This document shows, piece after piece, positions 16,250 through 24,800 of a DNA stretch of 64,000 bases. The DNA lies in the NCBI GenBank assembly GCA_946480465.1, contig CAMLJY010000029.1, positions 1-64,000 of the forward strand. The letters run 5' to 3'. The DNA is from an uncultured Burkholderiales bacterium (GTDB taxonomy: Bacteria > Pseudomonadota > Gammaproteobacteria > Burkholderiales > Burkholderiaceae). The position numbers and the translations under genes were made by a program. Position 1 is the stretch's first letter. Each line of letters begins with the position of its first letter. The notes under the pieces are model-generated. The model made no database searches. It had not been told where the DNA came from and worked only from the letters and a program-made list of their open reading frames with translations.

Positions 16250-18312
16250 AATTCAGCCTGATCCGATCGAGCACCTCGGGCGCCGAGGCGCTGGCGCGCG
16301 GCGCCCTGGGCGTGCGGCTGACCCGGCTGGCCCTGGCCGTCGCCGCGGTGGCGCTGCTGGTGACCGGCAGCGTGCTCAACCTGGCCATGTACCTGCTGGC
16401 GCGGGACGGGCTGGTGACCGAAACCACGATCCAGGCCCGCATGCTGGCGGCGAACCTTGAAGCGCCGATCGTCTTCCGCGACCCGCGCGCGGCCGGCGAG
16501 GTGCTGGCCAGCCTGGACCGCTCGCCCGGCGTGGACCGGGCGACCGTGTTCGATGCCGCGAACCGGCCGCTGGCGAGCTACTGGCGCGCCGTGGTGCACG
16601 AGGAGGCCGGCCCGGCTGCCGCGTCCGTCGAGGAGGAGCAGCCGAACACCGAGCGCAACGACCTGGCGGCCGGCATCCGGCTGCCCGCGGTGGCGGCCGG
16701 GTCGGCGCCCGCGGCTGCTTCGGCGGCCGAGCAGGTCGGCCACCGCTTCGTGGGTGACGCGCTGATCGTCACCGAACGCATCGAGCAGGCCCGGCGCGAG
16801 ATCGGCCGGGTGCGGCTCGAGGTGCCGCTGGCCCCGCTGCGTGCGCGCGCCTGGATGTTCGGCGGCATCACCGTGGGCGCCGCGCTGTGCACGATGCTGC
16901 TGGCCTACCTGCTCGCCGTGGGCGTGCGGCGCGACGTCGACGTGATCGAGCGCCGCCTGGACGACCTGGCCCACCTGGACCCGGTCACGGGCCTCTTCAA
17001 CCGCCATGCGGCGCGCGAGCACCTGGCCTTCTACGTCGACGAGGCGCGCAGCACCGGCGAAGGATTCACCGTCGCCACGCTGGACCTGGACAACTTCAAG
17101 GCCGTCAACGACACGCTGGGCCACCACGTCGGCGACGAGATGCTGCGCCTGGTCGCGCAGCGCCTGCGGCAGGTGCTGCCCGCCGGCGCGCGGGCCTACC
17201 GCTTCGGCGGCGACGAGTTCGTCGTCATCGTGCCCGGCAAGGCCGAGGGCCAGGCCGAGGTGCATCCGGCGCGCATCGTGCGCCAGGCGCTAACGGGCAC
17301 GGTACGCGTCGAAGGCATCGAGATGCGCCTGGGCGGCAGCATCGGCATCGCGCGCTTCCCGGTCGACGGCGCCGGCGCGGACGAGGTGCTGCTGGCCTCC
17401 GACATGGCGATGTACCAGGCCAAGGCCGCGGGCAAGAACCAGGTGGCGGTGTTCCATCCCGGCCTGCGCGAGGCCAACGAGCAGCAGCTGCGCACCGAGA
17501 GCGACCTGCGCACCGCGCTGCGCCACGGCCAGCTGCGGCTGTACTACCAGCCGATCATCGAGCTGGCCAGCGGCCAGTTCGTCGGCGCCGAGGCGCTGCT
17601 GCGCTGGGAGCATCCGCAGCGCGGCCTGCAGCCGCCGGCGCCGCTGATCAGCGTGGCCGAGCGCTCCGGCCTCATCGTGCAGCTGGGCGGCTGGGTGCTG
17701 CAGGAGGCGGCCCGCCAGCAGGTGGTGTGGCGGTCGAACGGCCTGCCGCCGTGGCCGGTGGCGGTGAACGTCTCGGCGCGGCAGCTGCGCGGCGGGCGCC
17801 TGCTGCAGCAGCTGGACCAGGCGCTGATGCGCACCGGCTGCCGCCCCGAGAGCCTGGAGATCGAGCTGACCGAGCACACGCTGGTCGAGGACGTGGACGA
17901 CAACATCCGCCTGCTGGCCCGCCTGCGCGAGCGCGGCGTGCGCATCGCCATCGACGACTTCGGCACCGGCCTGTCGTCACTGGCCTACCTGAAGCGCCTG
18001 CCCGCGGCCAAGCTGAAGATCGACCGCAGCTTCGTACGCGACCTGCCCACCGGCCGCGGCGACGCGGCCATCGTGCAGGCCGCGCTGTCCATGGCCAAGG
18101 CGCTGGGCCTGGACGTGGTGGCCGAAGGCGTCGAAACGGCCGCGCAGCACCGCGTGCTGCAGGACATGGGCTGCCGCTACGGCCAGGGCTACCTGTACAG
18201 CCCCCCGCTCGATGCCGAGGCATTTGCGCGTTGGGTGCAGGAGCGGCTGCCGGCGGCCCGCACCGGGCCGATGAAGGTGGCGCAGGGGCCGGTGACCAAG
18301 GCGGACGTGTGA
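16246..18312 (+). CDS. Membrane GGDEF-EAL protein with periplasmic CHASE8-like sensor
   Basis: 688 residues. Transmembrane helix 1 (~27-50) and helix 2 (~205-227) flank a periplasmic domain of about 150 residues that begins TETTIQARMLAANLEAPIVFRDPRAA, cited by its ends and typical of CHASE8 sensors. GGDEF at residues 321-325 is intact inside YRFGGDEFVV. EAL at 449-451 is intact, with the downstream IDDFGTGLSSLAYLKRLP and VAEGVET motifs also present. So both c-di-GMP synthesis and hydrolysis are possible; which dominates cannot be told. The four-base overlap with yfiR suggests that YfiR controls this protein through its periplasmic domain. Confidence 0.92.
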   Translation: MKFSLIRSSTSGAEALARGALGVRLTRLALAVAAVALLVTGSVLNLAMYLLARDGLVTETTIQARMLAANLEAPIVFRDPRAAGEVLASLDRSPGVDRATVFDAANRPLASYWRAVVHEEAGPAAASVEEEQPNTERNDLAAGIRLPAVAAGSAPAAASAAEQVGHRFVGDALIVTERIEQARREIGRVRLEVPLAPLRARAWMFGGITVGAALCTMLLAYLLAVGVRRDVDVIERRLDDLAHLDPVTGLFNRHAAREHLAFYVDEARSTGEGFTVATLDLDNFKAVNDTLGHHVGDEMLRLVAQRLRQVLPAGARAYRFGGDEFVVIVPGKAEGQAEVHPARIVRQALTGTVRVEGIEMRLGGSIGIARFPVDGAGADEVLLASDMAMYQAKAAGKNQVAVFHPGLREANEQQLRTESDLRTALRHGQLRLYYQPIIELASGQFVGAEALLRWEHPQRGLQPPAPLISVAERSGLIVQLGGWVLQEAARQQVVWRSNGLPPWPVAVNVSARQLRGGRLLQQLDQALMRTGCRPESLEIELTEHTLVEDVDDNIRLLARLRERGVRIAIDDFGTGLSSLAYLKRLPAAKLKIDRSFVRDLPTGRGDAAIVQAALSMAKALGLDVVAEGVETAAQHRVLQDMGCRYGQGYLYSPPLDAEAFARWVQERLPAARTGPMKVAQGPVTKADV

Positions 18313-18354
18313 AGCGGCGTCCCGGCGAGAGTTCGGCCCAGCAGCACTCCGGGC

Positions 18355-18382
18355 GGGGGTGACGGCGCGCCGCCGGTCCCCC
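18355..18382. terminator. Candidate bidirectional terminator hairpin
   Basis: GGGGGT at 18355-18360 and GGTCCCCC at 18375-18382 pair around a CGGCG/CGCCG core, between the convergent GGDEF-EAL and retropepsin genes. There is no T run. It is the only structure visible in the gap. Confidence 0.4.
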
Positions 18383-18437
18383 AGAGAAGGCGTGCGTCAA
18401 CCCGGGAACCGCGCCCCGGGCGAAGCGCCACGATGCT

Positions 18438-18932
18438 TCAATCCCCCCGCCGTCCCGGCTCGATGCGCAGCACGCCATCGTGCTGCTGCCAGCGCAGTTT
18501 GCCCAGCACGTTCATGCCCAGCAGCGGCCGATCGCCCAGGCCGGGCAGCGCGACGATGCGCAGCCGCTCGGCGCGCACGCCGCCGTGCAGTTCGACGTCG
18601 GCGCGCACCGCTTGGCCGCGGGCCGGGCCGGCGGCGGTCATGGACTGCACCTCGCCGTCGCTGCGCAGGCCCAGTTCGCGTGCCAGCGCGGCCGAGATCA
18701 CGGTGGCGGTGGCGCCGGTGTCGACCAGGAACTCCACCGCCCGGCCGTTGATGGTGCCCGGCCAGTGGTAGTGGCCGTCGGGGCCGCGGCGCAGTTCGAT
18801 GACGCCGTCGGCGGCGGAAAAGCGTGTCTGGGCCGCCTGGTGCTGGCAGGCCTTGACGCCCAAAAAGAGCGTCAGCCCGAGCAGCAGCCAGACGGCGGTG
18901 ATCTTCAGCCCGTGCGGCAGGTCCTGGTTCAT
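18438..18932 (-). CDS. Membrane-anchored retropepsin-like aspartic protease
   Basis: 164 residues. One N-terminal transmembrane helix (~10-27) is followed by a single retroviral-type aspartic protease domain. FLVDTGATATVIS (~residues 67-79) carries the catalytic Asp in the DTGA motif, and LLGMNVLGKL near the C-terminus is the second conserved segment. This is the TIGR02281/clan AA family common in proteobacteria, whose substrates are mostly unknown. The domain presumably faces the periplasm and needs to dimerise for activity. It is divergent from the aldo/keto reductase gene, with a 12-bp inverted repeat at the two start codons. Confidence 0.88.
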   Translation of the reverse strand: MNQDLPHGLKITAVWLLLGLTLFLGVKACQHQAAQTRFSAADGVIELRRGPDGHYHWPGTINGRAVEFLVDTGATATVISAALARELGLRSDGEVQSMTAAGPARGQAVRADVELHGGVRAERLRIVALPGLGDRPLLGMNVLGKLRWQQHDGVLRIEPGRRGD

Positions 18933-19000
18933 CTGCCGAGTGTCGCCTTGGACGCGGAACGGCCTTGCTGCAGTGCGATGATCGCCCGATGAACCAGGAC
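18921..19000. repeat. 12-bp inverted repeat covering two divergent start codons
   Basis: GTCCTGGTTCAT at 18921-18932 and its exact complement ATGAACCAGGAC at 18989-19000 are the first four codons (MNQD) of the retropepsin and the aldo/keto reductase. They are 56 bases apart. This is either a shared operator, a duplicated leader, or chance. Confidence 0.5.
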
Positions 19001-19867
19001 ACTGCTCCCCGAATCCTGCCCTTGCCCGGCGGCGGCGCCCTGCCGGCCTTCGGCCTCGGCACCTGGCGCATGGGCGAAGAGACCGGCCGCCGCGCAGCGG
19101 AGGTGGCCGCGGTGCGCGAGGCGATCACGCTCGGTTACCGCTTGATCGACACGGCCGAGATGTACGGCGAAGGCGGCGCCGAGACCGTGGTCGGCCAGGC
19201 CGTGGCCGAGGCCTTGCGCGCCGGCGACGTGACACGCGACGCGCTGACCATCGTCAGCAAGGTCTACCCGCACAACGCCAGCCGGCGCGGCACCATCGAA
19301 GCCTTCGAGCGCAGCCGCCAGCGGCTCGGGCTGGACCGCATCGACGTCTACCTGCTGCACTGGCGCGGCGAGCATCCGCTGGCCGACACCGCCGCGGCCC
19401 TGCAGGCGCTGGCGGCCGATGGCCGCATCGGCCATTGGGGCGTCAGCAATTTCGACGTCGACGACCTGGAGGAACTGCAGCAGGCCACCGATCCGGCCGG
19501 GCCCGCCTGCGCGACCAACCAGGTCTATTTCTCGCTCGGCGAGCGCGGCGTGGAGGTGGCGCTGTTGCCGTGGATGCAGCGGGCCGGGCTGCCGCTGATG
19601 GCCTACAGCCCGGTGGACCAGGGCACGCTGGCACGCTCCCAGGCGCTGGCCGCCATCGCGGCGCCGCTGCAGCTCAGCGCGGCGCAGCTGGCGCTGGCCT
19701 GGGTGCTGTCGCGGCCCGGCGTCTGCGCCATCCCGAAGGCGGTTCAGTCCAGGCACCTGCGCGACAACCTGGCGGCCGCGCGCGTCAGGCTGGACGACGC
19801 CACGCTGGCCGCGATCGACCGCGCCTTCGCCCCGCCCACGCGCCGTACGCCGCTGGCGATGACCTGA
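18989..19867 (+). CDS. Aldo/keto reductase
   Basis: 292 residues. The TIM-barrel signatures are complete: GLGTWRMGE, then LIDTAEMYGEG (catalytic Asp and Tyr), IVSKVYPHNA (catalytic Lys) and DVYLLHWRGEHP (catalytic His). GVSNFDVDDL and the C-terminal IPKAVQSRHLRDNL form the NADPH site. It should reduce an aldehyde or ketone in the cytosol; the substrate is unknown. The ATG at 18989 is used; an in-frame upstream start at 18965 has no better signal. It ends 13 bases before the arylamine N-acetyltransferase gene, so the two are likely co-transcribed. Confidence 0.9.
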   Translation: MNQDTAPRILPLPGGGALPAFGLGTWRMGEETGRRAAEVAAVREAITLGYRLIDTAEMYGEGGAETVVGQAVAEALRAGDVTRDALTIVSKVYPHNASRRGTIEAFERSRQRLGLDRIDVYLLHWRGEHPLADTAAALQALAADGRIGHWGVSNFDVDDLEELQQATDPAGPACATNQVYFSLGERGVEVALLPWMQRAGLPLMAYSPVDQGTLARSQALAAIAAPLQLSAAQLALAWVLSRPGVCAIPKAVQSRHLRDNLAAARVRLDDATLAAIDRAFAPPTRRTPLAMT

Positions 19868-19880
19868 ACGGGCCCTTCCG

Positions 19881-20699
19881 ATGACTGCATCTTCTTCTTC
19901 ATTCGATCTCGATCCGTACCTCTACCGCATCGGCTTCCGCGGCGACCGCACCAATACCCTCGCCACGCTGGCCGCGGTGCAGCGCGGGCAGGCCACCAGC
20001 ATTCCGTTCGAGAACCTCGATCCCTGGTTGCGCCGGCCGGTCGCGCTGGACCTGGAGTCGGTCCAGCGCAAGCTGGTGCAGGAAGGGCGCGGCGGCTTCT
20101 GCTTCGAGCACAACCTGCTGCTCGGCCAGGCGCTGCGCGCGATCGGGTTCACCGTGCAGGACCTGCTGGCCCGCGTGCGCTGGAACATCCCTGACGACGC
20201 GCCGCGGCCGCGCACGCACATGGTGCTGGTGGTGACGATCGGCGTGCAGCGCTACCTGGTCGACACCGGATTCGGCGGCCACACGCTGACCGGCCCGCTG
20301 CGGCTGGATCGCCGTTCGCCACAGGTCACGCCGCACGGTCCCGTGCGCCTGCAGTACGCCGACGGCCTGTACACGCCGCTGGTGGAGGTGCAGGGCGAGT
20401 GGCGGCCGCTCTACAGCTTCGACCTGCAGCCGCAGCGCGCGCCCGATTACGAGATGGCCTGCTGGTACGTCTGCAACCACCCGGCCTCGATCTTCCGCAC
20501 CCAGTTGATGGCGGCGCGACCGCTGGCCGACGGGCGGCTGGCGCTGCGCGACCGCGACCTCACGTTCTATGGGCTGGACGGCCGCGTCGAAGCGCAGACG
20601 CTGCCGTCGCCCGACGCCGTGTGCGAGGTGCTGGCCACGCGCTTCGGCATCCGGCTGGACGGCCTGGCGCCCGAGCTGGCTGCGTCTTTGGCGAATTAG
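19881..20699 (+). CDS. nat: Arylamine N-acetyltransferase
   Basis: 272 residues, the usual size. The Cys-His-Asp triad is visible: GRGGFCFEHN (Cys, ~residue 74), PRTHMVLV (His, ~113) and YLVDTGFGGHTL (Asp, ~128). The N-terminal LYRIGFRGDRTNTLATLAAVQRG and PFENLD segments are also typical. The enzyme transfers acetyl groups from acetyl-CoA to arylamines or hydrazines in the cytosol. It follows the aldo/keto reductase by 13 bases and precedes the nucleosidase by 4, so a three-gene transcript is likely; a functional link between the three is not evident. Confidence 0.93.
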   Translation: MTASSSSFDLDPYLYRIGFRGDRTNTLATLAAVQRGQATSIPFENLDPWLRRPVALDLESVQRKLVQEGRGGFCFEHNLLLGQALRAIGFTVQDLLARVRWNIPDDAPRPRTHMVLVVTIGVQRYLVDTGFGGHTLTGPLRLDRRSPQVTPHGPVRLQYADGLYTPLVEVQGEWRPLYSFDLQPQRAPDYEMACWYVCNHPASIFRTQLMAARPLADGRLALRDRDLTFYGLDGRVEAQTLPSPDAVCEVLATRFGIRLDGLAPELAASLAN

Positions 20700-20703
20700 C
20701 GTC

Positions 20704-21504
20704 ATGTCGCGCACCGCGATCGTCAGCGCGATGGATGAAGAGCTGCGCGGCCTGCGGCAGCACCTGGCCGGTGGGGCTTGCGTGCGGCACGCGGGGCGCG
20801 AGTTCTGGACCGGCACGCTGGCTGGCGCGCCGGTGGTGCTGGTGCTGTCGCGCATCGGCAAGGTGGCGGCGGCCACCACGGTAGCCGCGCTGCTGTGCCG
20901 CTTCGGCGACGTGTCGCGGGTGCTCTTCACCGGCGCGGCCGGGGGCCTGGGCGAGGGCGTGCGCGTCGGCGACATCGTGGTCGCTGATGCGCTGCTGCAG
21001 CACGACATGGATGCGTCGCCCTTGTTTCCACGCTTCGAGGTGCCCTTGTACGGGCGCAGCCGCTTCGAGGCGGACCCCGCGCTGGCGAACGCCGCCGATG
21101 CCGCCGCGGAGGCGATGCTCGCCCTGGTGTGCGCCGGCGGCGCCTGCCTGGAAGGCGGCCTGTCGCCAGCCCACCTCGATGAGTTCGGCCTGGTGCGGCC
21201 GCGGGTTCACCGCGGCCTGATCGTCAGCGGCGACCGCTTCGTGTCCAGCGCTTCGGAATGCGCCGCCTTGCGGGCGGCCTTGCCGGATGCGCTGGCGGTG
21301 GAGATGGAAGGCGCGGCCGTCGCGCAGGTGTGCGCCGATTTCGGCGTTCCGCTGGCGGTGGTGCGCACCGTGTCCGACCGGGCCGACGATGCGGCGCACG
21401 TGGACTTCGTGCGCTTCATCGGCGACGTGGCCAGCCGCTACACCGTGGCGCTGGTGCTCGGCCTGCTCAACCGGACGGAACATGTACGCCGCGACCCTGG
21501 TTGA
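20704..21504 (+). CDS. mtnN: 5'-methylthioadenosine/S-adenosylhomocysteine nucleosidase
   Basis: 266 residues from the ATG at 20704. AIVSAMDEELRGLRQHL holds the first catalytic Glu, GKVAAATTVAALL and VLFTGAAGGLGEGVRVGDIVVAD form the phosphorylase/hydrolase core, and VEMEGAAVAQVC with TVSDRADD carries the ribose-binding Glu and catalytic Asp. It cleaves adenine from MTA and SAH. It is about 30 residues longer than the E. coli enzyme because of an insertion around the PRFEVPLYGRSRFEADP region. Its 3' end overlaps the start of a broken PIN gene by 23 bases. Confidence 0.88.
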   Translation: MSRTAIVSAMDEELRGLRQHLAGGACVRHAGREFWTGTLAGAPVVLVLSRIGKVAAATTVAALLCRFGDVSRVLFTGAAGGLGEGVRVGDIVVADALLQHDMDASPLFPRFEVPLYGRSRFEADPALANAADAAAEAMLALVCAGGACLEGGLSPAHLDEFGLVRPRVHRGLIVSGDRFVSSASECAALRAALPDALAVEMEGAAVAQVCADFGVPLAVVRTVSDRADDAAHVDFVRFIGDVASRYTVALVLGLLNRTEHVRRDPG

Positions 21505-21891
21505 TACCAAGGTCTGGGTGGACTGCATCGACGAGACAAGCCCATGGCACGACTGGGCGGTGGAGCAGCTTCAGTTCCACAGCGAACGCTCGCCGCTCCA
21601 CGTCAATCTGATCATCTACACCGAATTGCTGGTCCCAGGGCCGAGCGTCCCGGCACTGGATGCGCTGTTGGACGTCTATGAGACGCTGCGCACGCCGCTG
21701 CCCTGGGCTTGTGCCTCGTTGTGACCGCTGCCGCGTTTGCCTTGTACCGAAAGCGGGGCGGCGGCAAGCAGCTTCCCCTGCCGGACTTCTGCATCGGAGC
21801 CCACGCTGCCGTGTCCAACCTCAGCGTGCTGACGCGAGACCCGGCACCGTACAGAAGCTACTTCCCCCGCCTTGTGGTTCGGGCGCCTTGA
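21482..21891 (+). pseudogene. Frameshifted PIN-domain (VapC-like) toxin
   Basis: The frame from the ATG at 21482 gives TLVDTKVWVDC (first acidic residue of a PIN active site), then NLIIYTELLV and PLPWACASL and stops at 21722-21724. The next frame (+1 base missing) continues without a gap in sense as VTAAAFALYRKRGG, LPDFCIGAHAAV, LSVLTRDPAPYRSYFPRLVV and stops at 21891. Joined, they make one ~136-residue PIN protein; LPDFxIGAHAAV and LTRDP are its C-terminal acidic motifs. A single-base loss near 21716-21722 explains the break. No antitoxin gene is adjacent: the upstream neighbour is mtnN. Confidence 0.85.
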
Positions 21892-21895
21892 ACCA

Positions 21896-24800
21896 TCAAC
21901 CCAAGGCGCGCAACTCCCGCAGCGCGACGGACAGCATCGCCGCATCCGCCGCCGGCACCGCGCGCAGTTCCGCCATCAGCTGCGAAGCGCGCTCCAGCGC
22001 CCGCGCGTTGTCTTGGGCCCAGGCTGACACCAACGCCGCAGGCTCGGCCGGATTCGCCGCCCCCGCCGACAGCACCGACGAGGTGATCCCGCGCTGCAGG
22101 CTGGACAGGTCGTCCAGCATCGCGCCCTTGGCCAGCATCTGCCAGTGCTGGTCGCCGGGCAGCGCGGCGATGCGCTCGCGCAGCCAGGCGATGCCCAGCC
22201 TGGCGGTCACGGTGAAGTAGATCGCCGCCACCGGCTCCACCGGCTGCTTCGCGGTTGCGGCCACCTCGGCGATGTCCAGCGTCGAGAACAGGGCGGAGAA
22301 ATTCACCACCCGCTCGGCCAGTTCCTTCGGCACGCCCTGGGCGACGTAACGCCCGATCGCCTCGTCCACCCGCGCCCGCTCCGATTCCTCCAGCAGCACC
22401 GGCAGCTTCGCGCGCACGGCCTCCACGCCGGGCGTGAAGTGGCCGATCGTGATGGCCATGTCCTCGGCGAGGCGCTTCGAGCGCAGGAACCACTTGGTGC
22501 CGCGCTCGAGCTGGCGCGAGAGGTCGATCAGCATGTGCGACTGCACCGCGTCGGCGACCACGTTGTCCAGCGCCTCGATCGCGCTCCACAGGCTGACGAT
22601 GCCGAAGATCTCGCGGCTGATCAGGTAGGCCCGCACGATCTCGAAGGGCCGCGCGCCGGTGGTCTCGGCCAGCCGGTGCACGAAGGTGCTGCCGACCCGG
22701 TTCAGCATGCTGTTGATGACGTGGGTGGCGATGATCTCGCGCTTCAGCGGGTGGCGCGGCATGTAGCCGGCGAAGCGAGTGCGCAGCTGCTGCGGAAAGT
22801 AACGCTCCAAGGCCGTGGCCACCCAGGGATCGTCCGGCAGCGGCGAGGCCAGCACCTCGTCGTACAGCCACATCTTGCTGTAGGCCAGCAGCACCGCGCG
22901 TTCAGGCGCGGTCAGGCCCAGGCCCGCGGCACGGCGTTCGGCCACTTCCGCGTCGTCGGGCAGGAACTCGATGGCGCGGTTGAGCCGCCCGGCCTTTTCC
23001 AGGAACTGCATGAAGCGGGTCTGCGCGTCCAGCAGCTGCGGCGCAACGTGGCCGGTGACCGACAGCACCTGGGTCTGGAAGACGTTGTCGCGCAGCACCA
23101 GCGCGGCCACGTCGTCGGTCATCTCCGGCAGCAGCGCGTTGCGCTGCTTCTCGGTCAGCTCGCCCTCGGCCACGGCCAGGCCGACGAGGATCTTGATGTT
23201 GACCTCGTGGTCGGAGGTGTCGACGCCGGCGGAGTTGTCGATCGCATCGGTGTTGATGCGGCCGCCGGCCAGCGCGAACTCGATGCGCCCGCGCTGCGTG
23301 CAGCCGAGGTTGCCGCCCTCGGCGAACACCTTGCAGCGCAGTTCGCGGCCGTCGACCCGCAGCGCGTCGTTGGCGCGGTCGCCCACCTGGGCATGGGTCT
23401 CGTCGCCGGCCTTCACGTAGGTGCCGATGCCGCCGTTGTAGATCAGGTCCACCGGCGCCTTCAGGATGGCGTTGACGAGTTCCGTCGGCGTCATCGCCTC
23501 GGCCTGCACGTCGAGCACGGCGCGTACTTCGGGCGTCAGCGCGATGGACTTGGCGCTGCGCGGGTGGACGCCACCGCCGGCGGAGATGAGCTTGGCGTCG
23601 TAGTCGGCCCAGGACGAGCGCGGCAGCTTGAACATGCGCTCGCGCTCGAGGTAGCTGGTCGCCGCGTCCGGGTTCGGGTCGAGGAAGATGTGGCGGTGGT
23701 CGAAGGCGGCCACCAGGCGGATGTGGCGCGACAGCAGCATGCCGTTGCCGAACACGTCGCCGGACATGTCGCCGATGCCGACCACGGTGAAGTCCTGCGC
23801 CTGGGTGTCGACGCCCATCTCGCGGAAATGCCGCTTCACCGATTCCCAGGCGCCGCGGGCGGTGATGCCCATGGCCTTGTGGTCGTAGCCGATCGAGCCG
23901 CCGGAGGCGAAGGCATCGCCCAGCCAGTGGCCGTATTCCTTGCTGATGGCGTTGGCGTAGTCGCTGAAGGTGGCGGTGCCCTTGTCGGCCGCGACGACGA
24001 GGTAGGGGTCGTCGGCGTCGTGGCGGCGCACGTCCGGCGGCGGCACGATCTGGCCGCCGACCAGGTTGTCGGTGAGGTCCAGCAGGCCGCGCAGGTAGTC
24101 CTGGTAGCAGGCCACGCCTTCCTTCATGTAAGCGTCGCGGTCAGTGGCGGGCGGCGCCTTCTTCAGCACGAAGCCGCCCTTCGAGCCCACCGGCACGATG
24201 ACGGTGTTCTTCACCATCTGCGCCTTCACCAGGCCCAGCACCTCGGTGCGGAAATCCTCCGGCCGGTCGGACCAGCGCAGGCCGCCGCGCGCCACCTTGC
24301 CACCGCGCAGGTGCACGCCTTCGAAGCGGGTGGAGTACACGAAGATCTCGAACATCGGCTTCGGCGCCGGCAGGCCGGGCACCTGCGATGAGTCGAACTT
24401 GAAGGACAGGAATGACCGGCGCTGGCCCTGGGCGTTGCGGCGCCAGTAGTTGGTGCGCACCGTGGCGCGGATCAACCCGAGGATCTGCCGCAGCACGCGG
24501 TCTTCCGACAGATTGGCCACCTGTTCCAGCGCCGATTCCACGTTCGTGGCGGCGGCGGTGGCACGCGCCTCGGCGTCCGCTCCGCCGGCGGGGTCGAAGC
24601 GCGCCAGGAACAGCTCCACCAGGCTGCGCGCGATGCCGGCATGCGTGACCAGCGTGGATTCGATGAAGGACTGCGACAGCGCGAAGCCGATCTGGCGCAT
24701 GTAGCGGGCATAGGCGCGCAGCACCACGATCTGCTCGGCCGGCAGCCGGGCGGCCACCACCAGGCGGTTGAAGTCGTCGTTCTCGACCTCGCCTTGCAGC

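Noticed and set aside
16246..18312. A strict YfiN orthologue
   Set aside because: YfiN has only a GGDEF output; this protein has an intact EAL domain as well, and no YfiB gene is adjacent.
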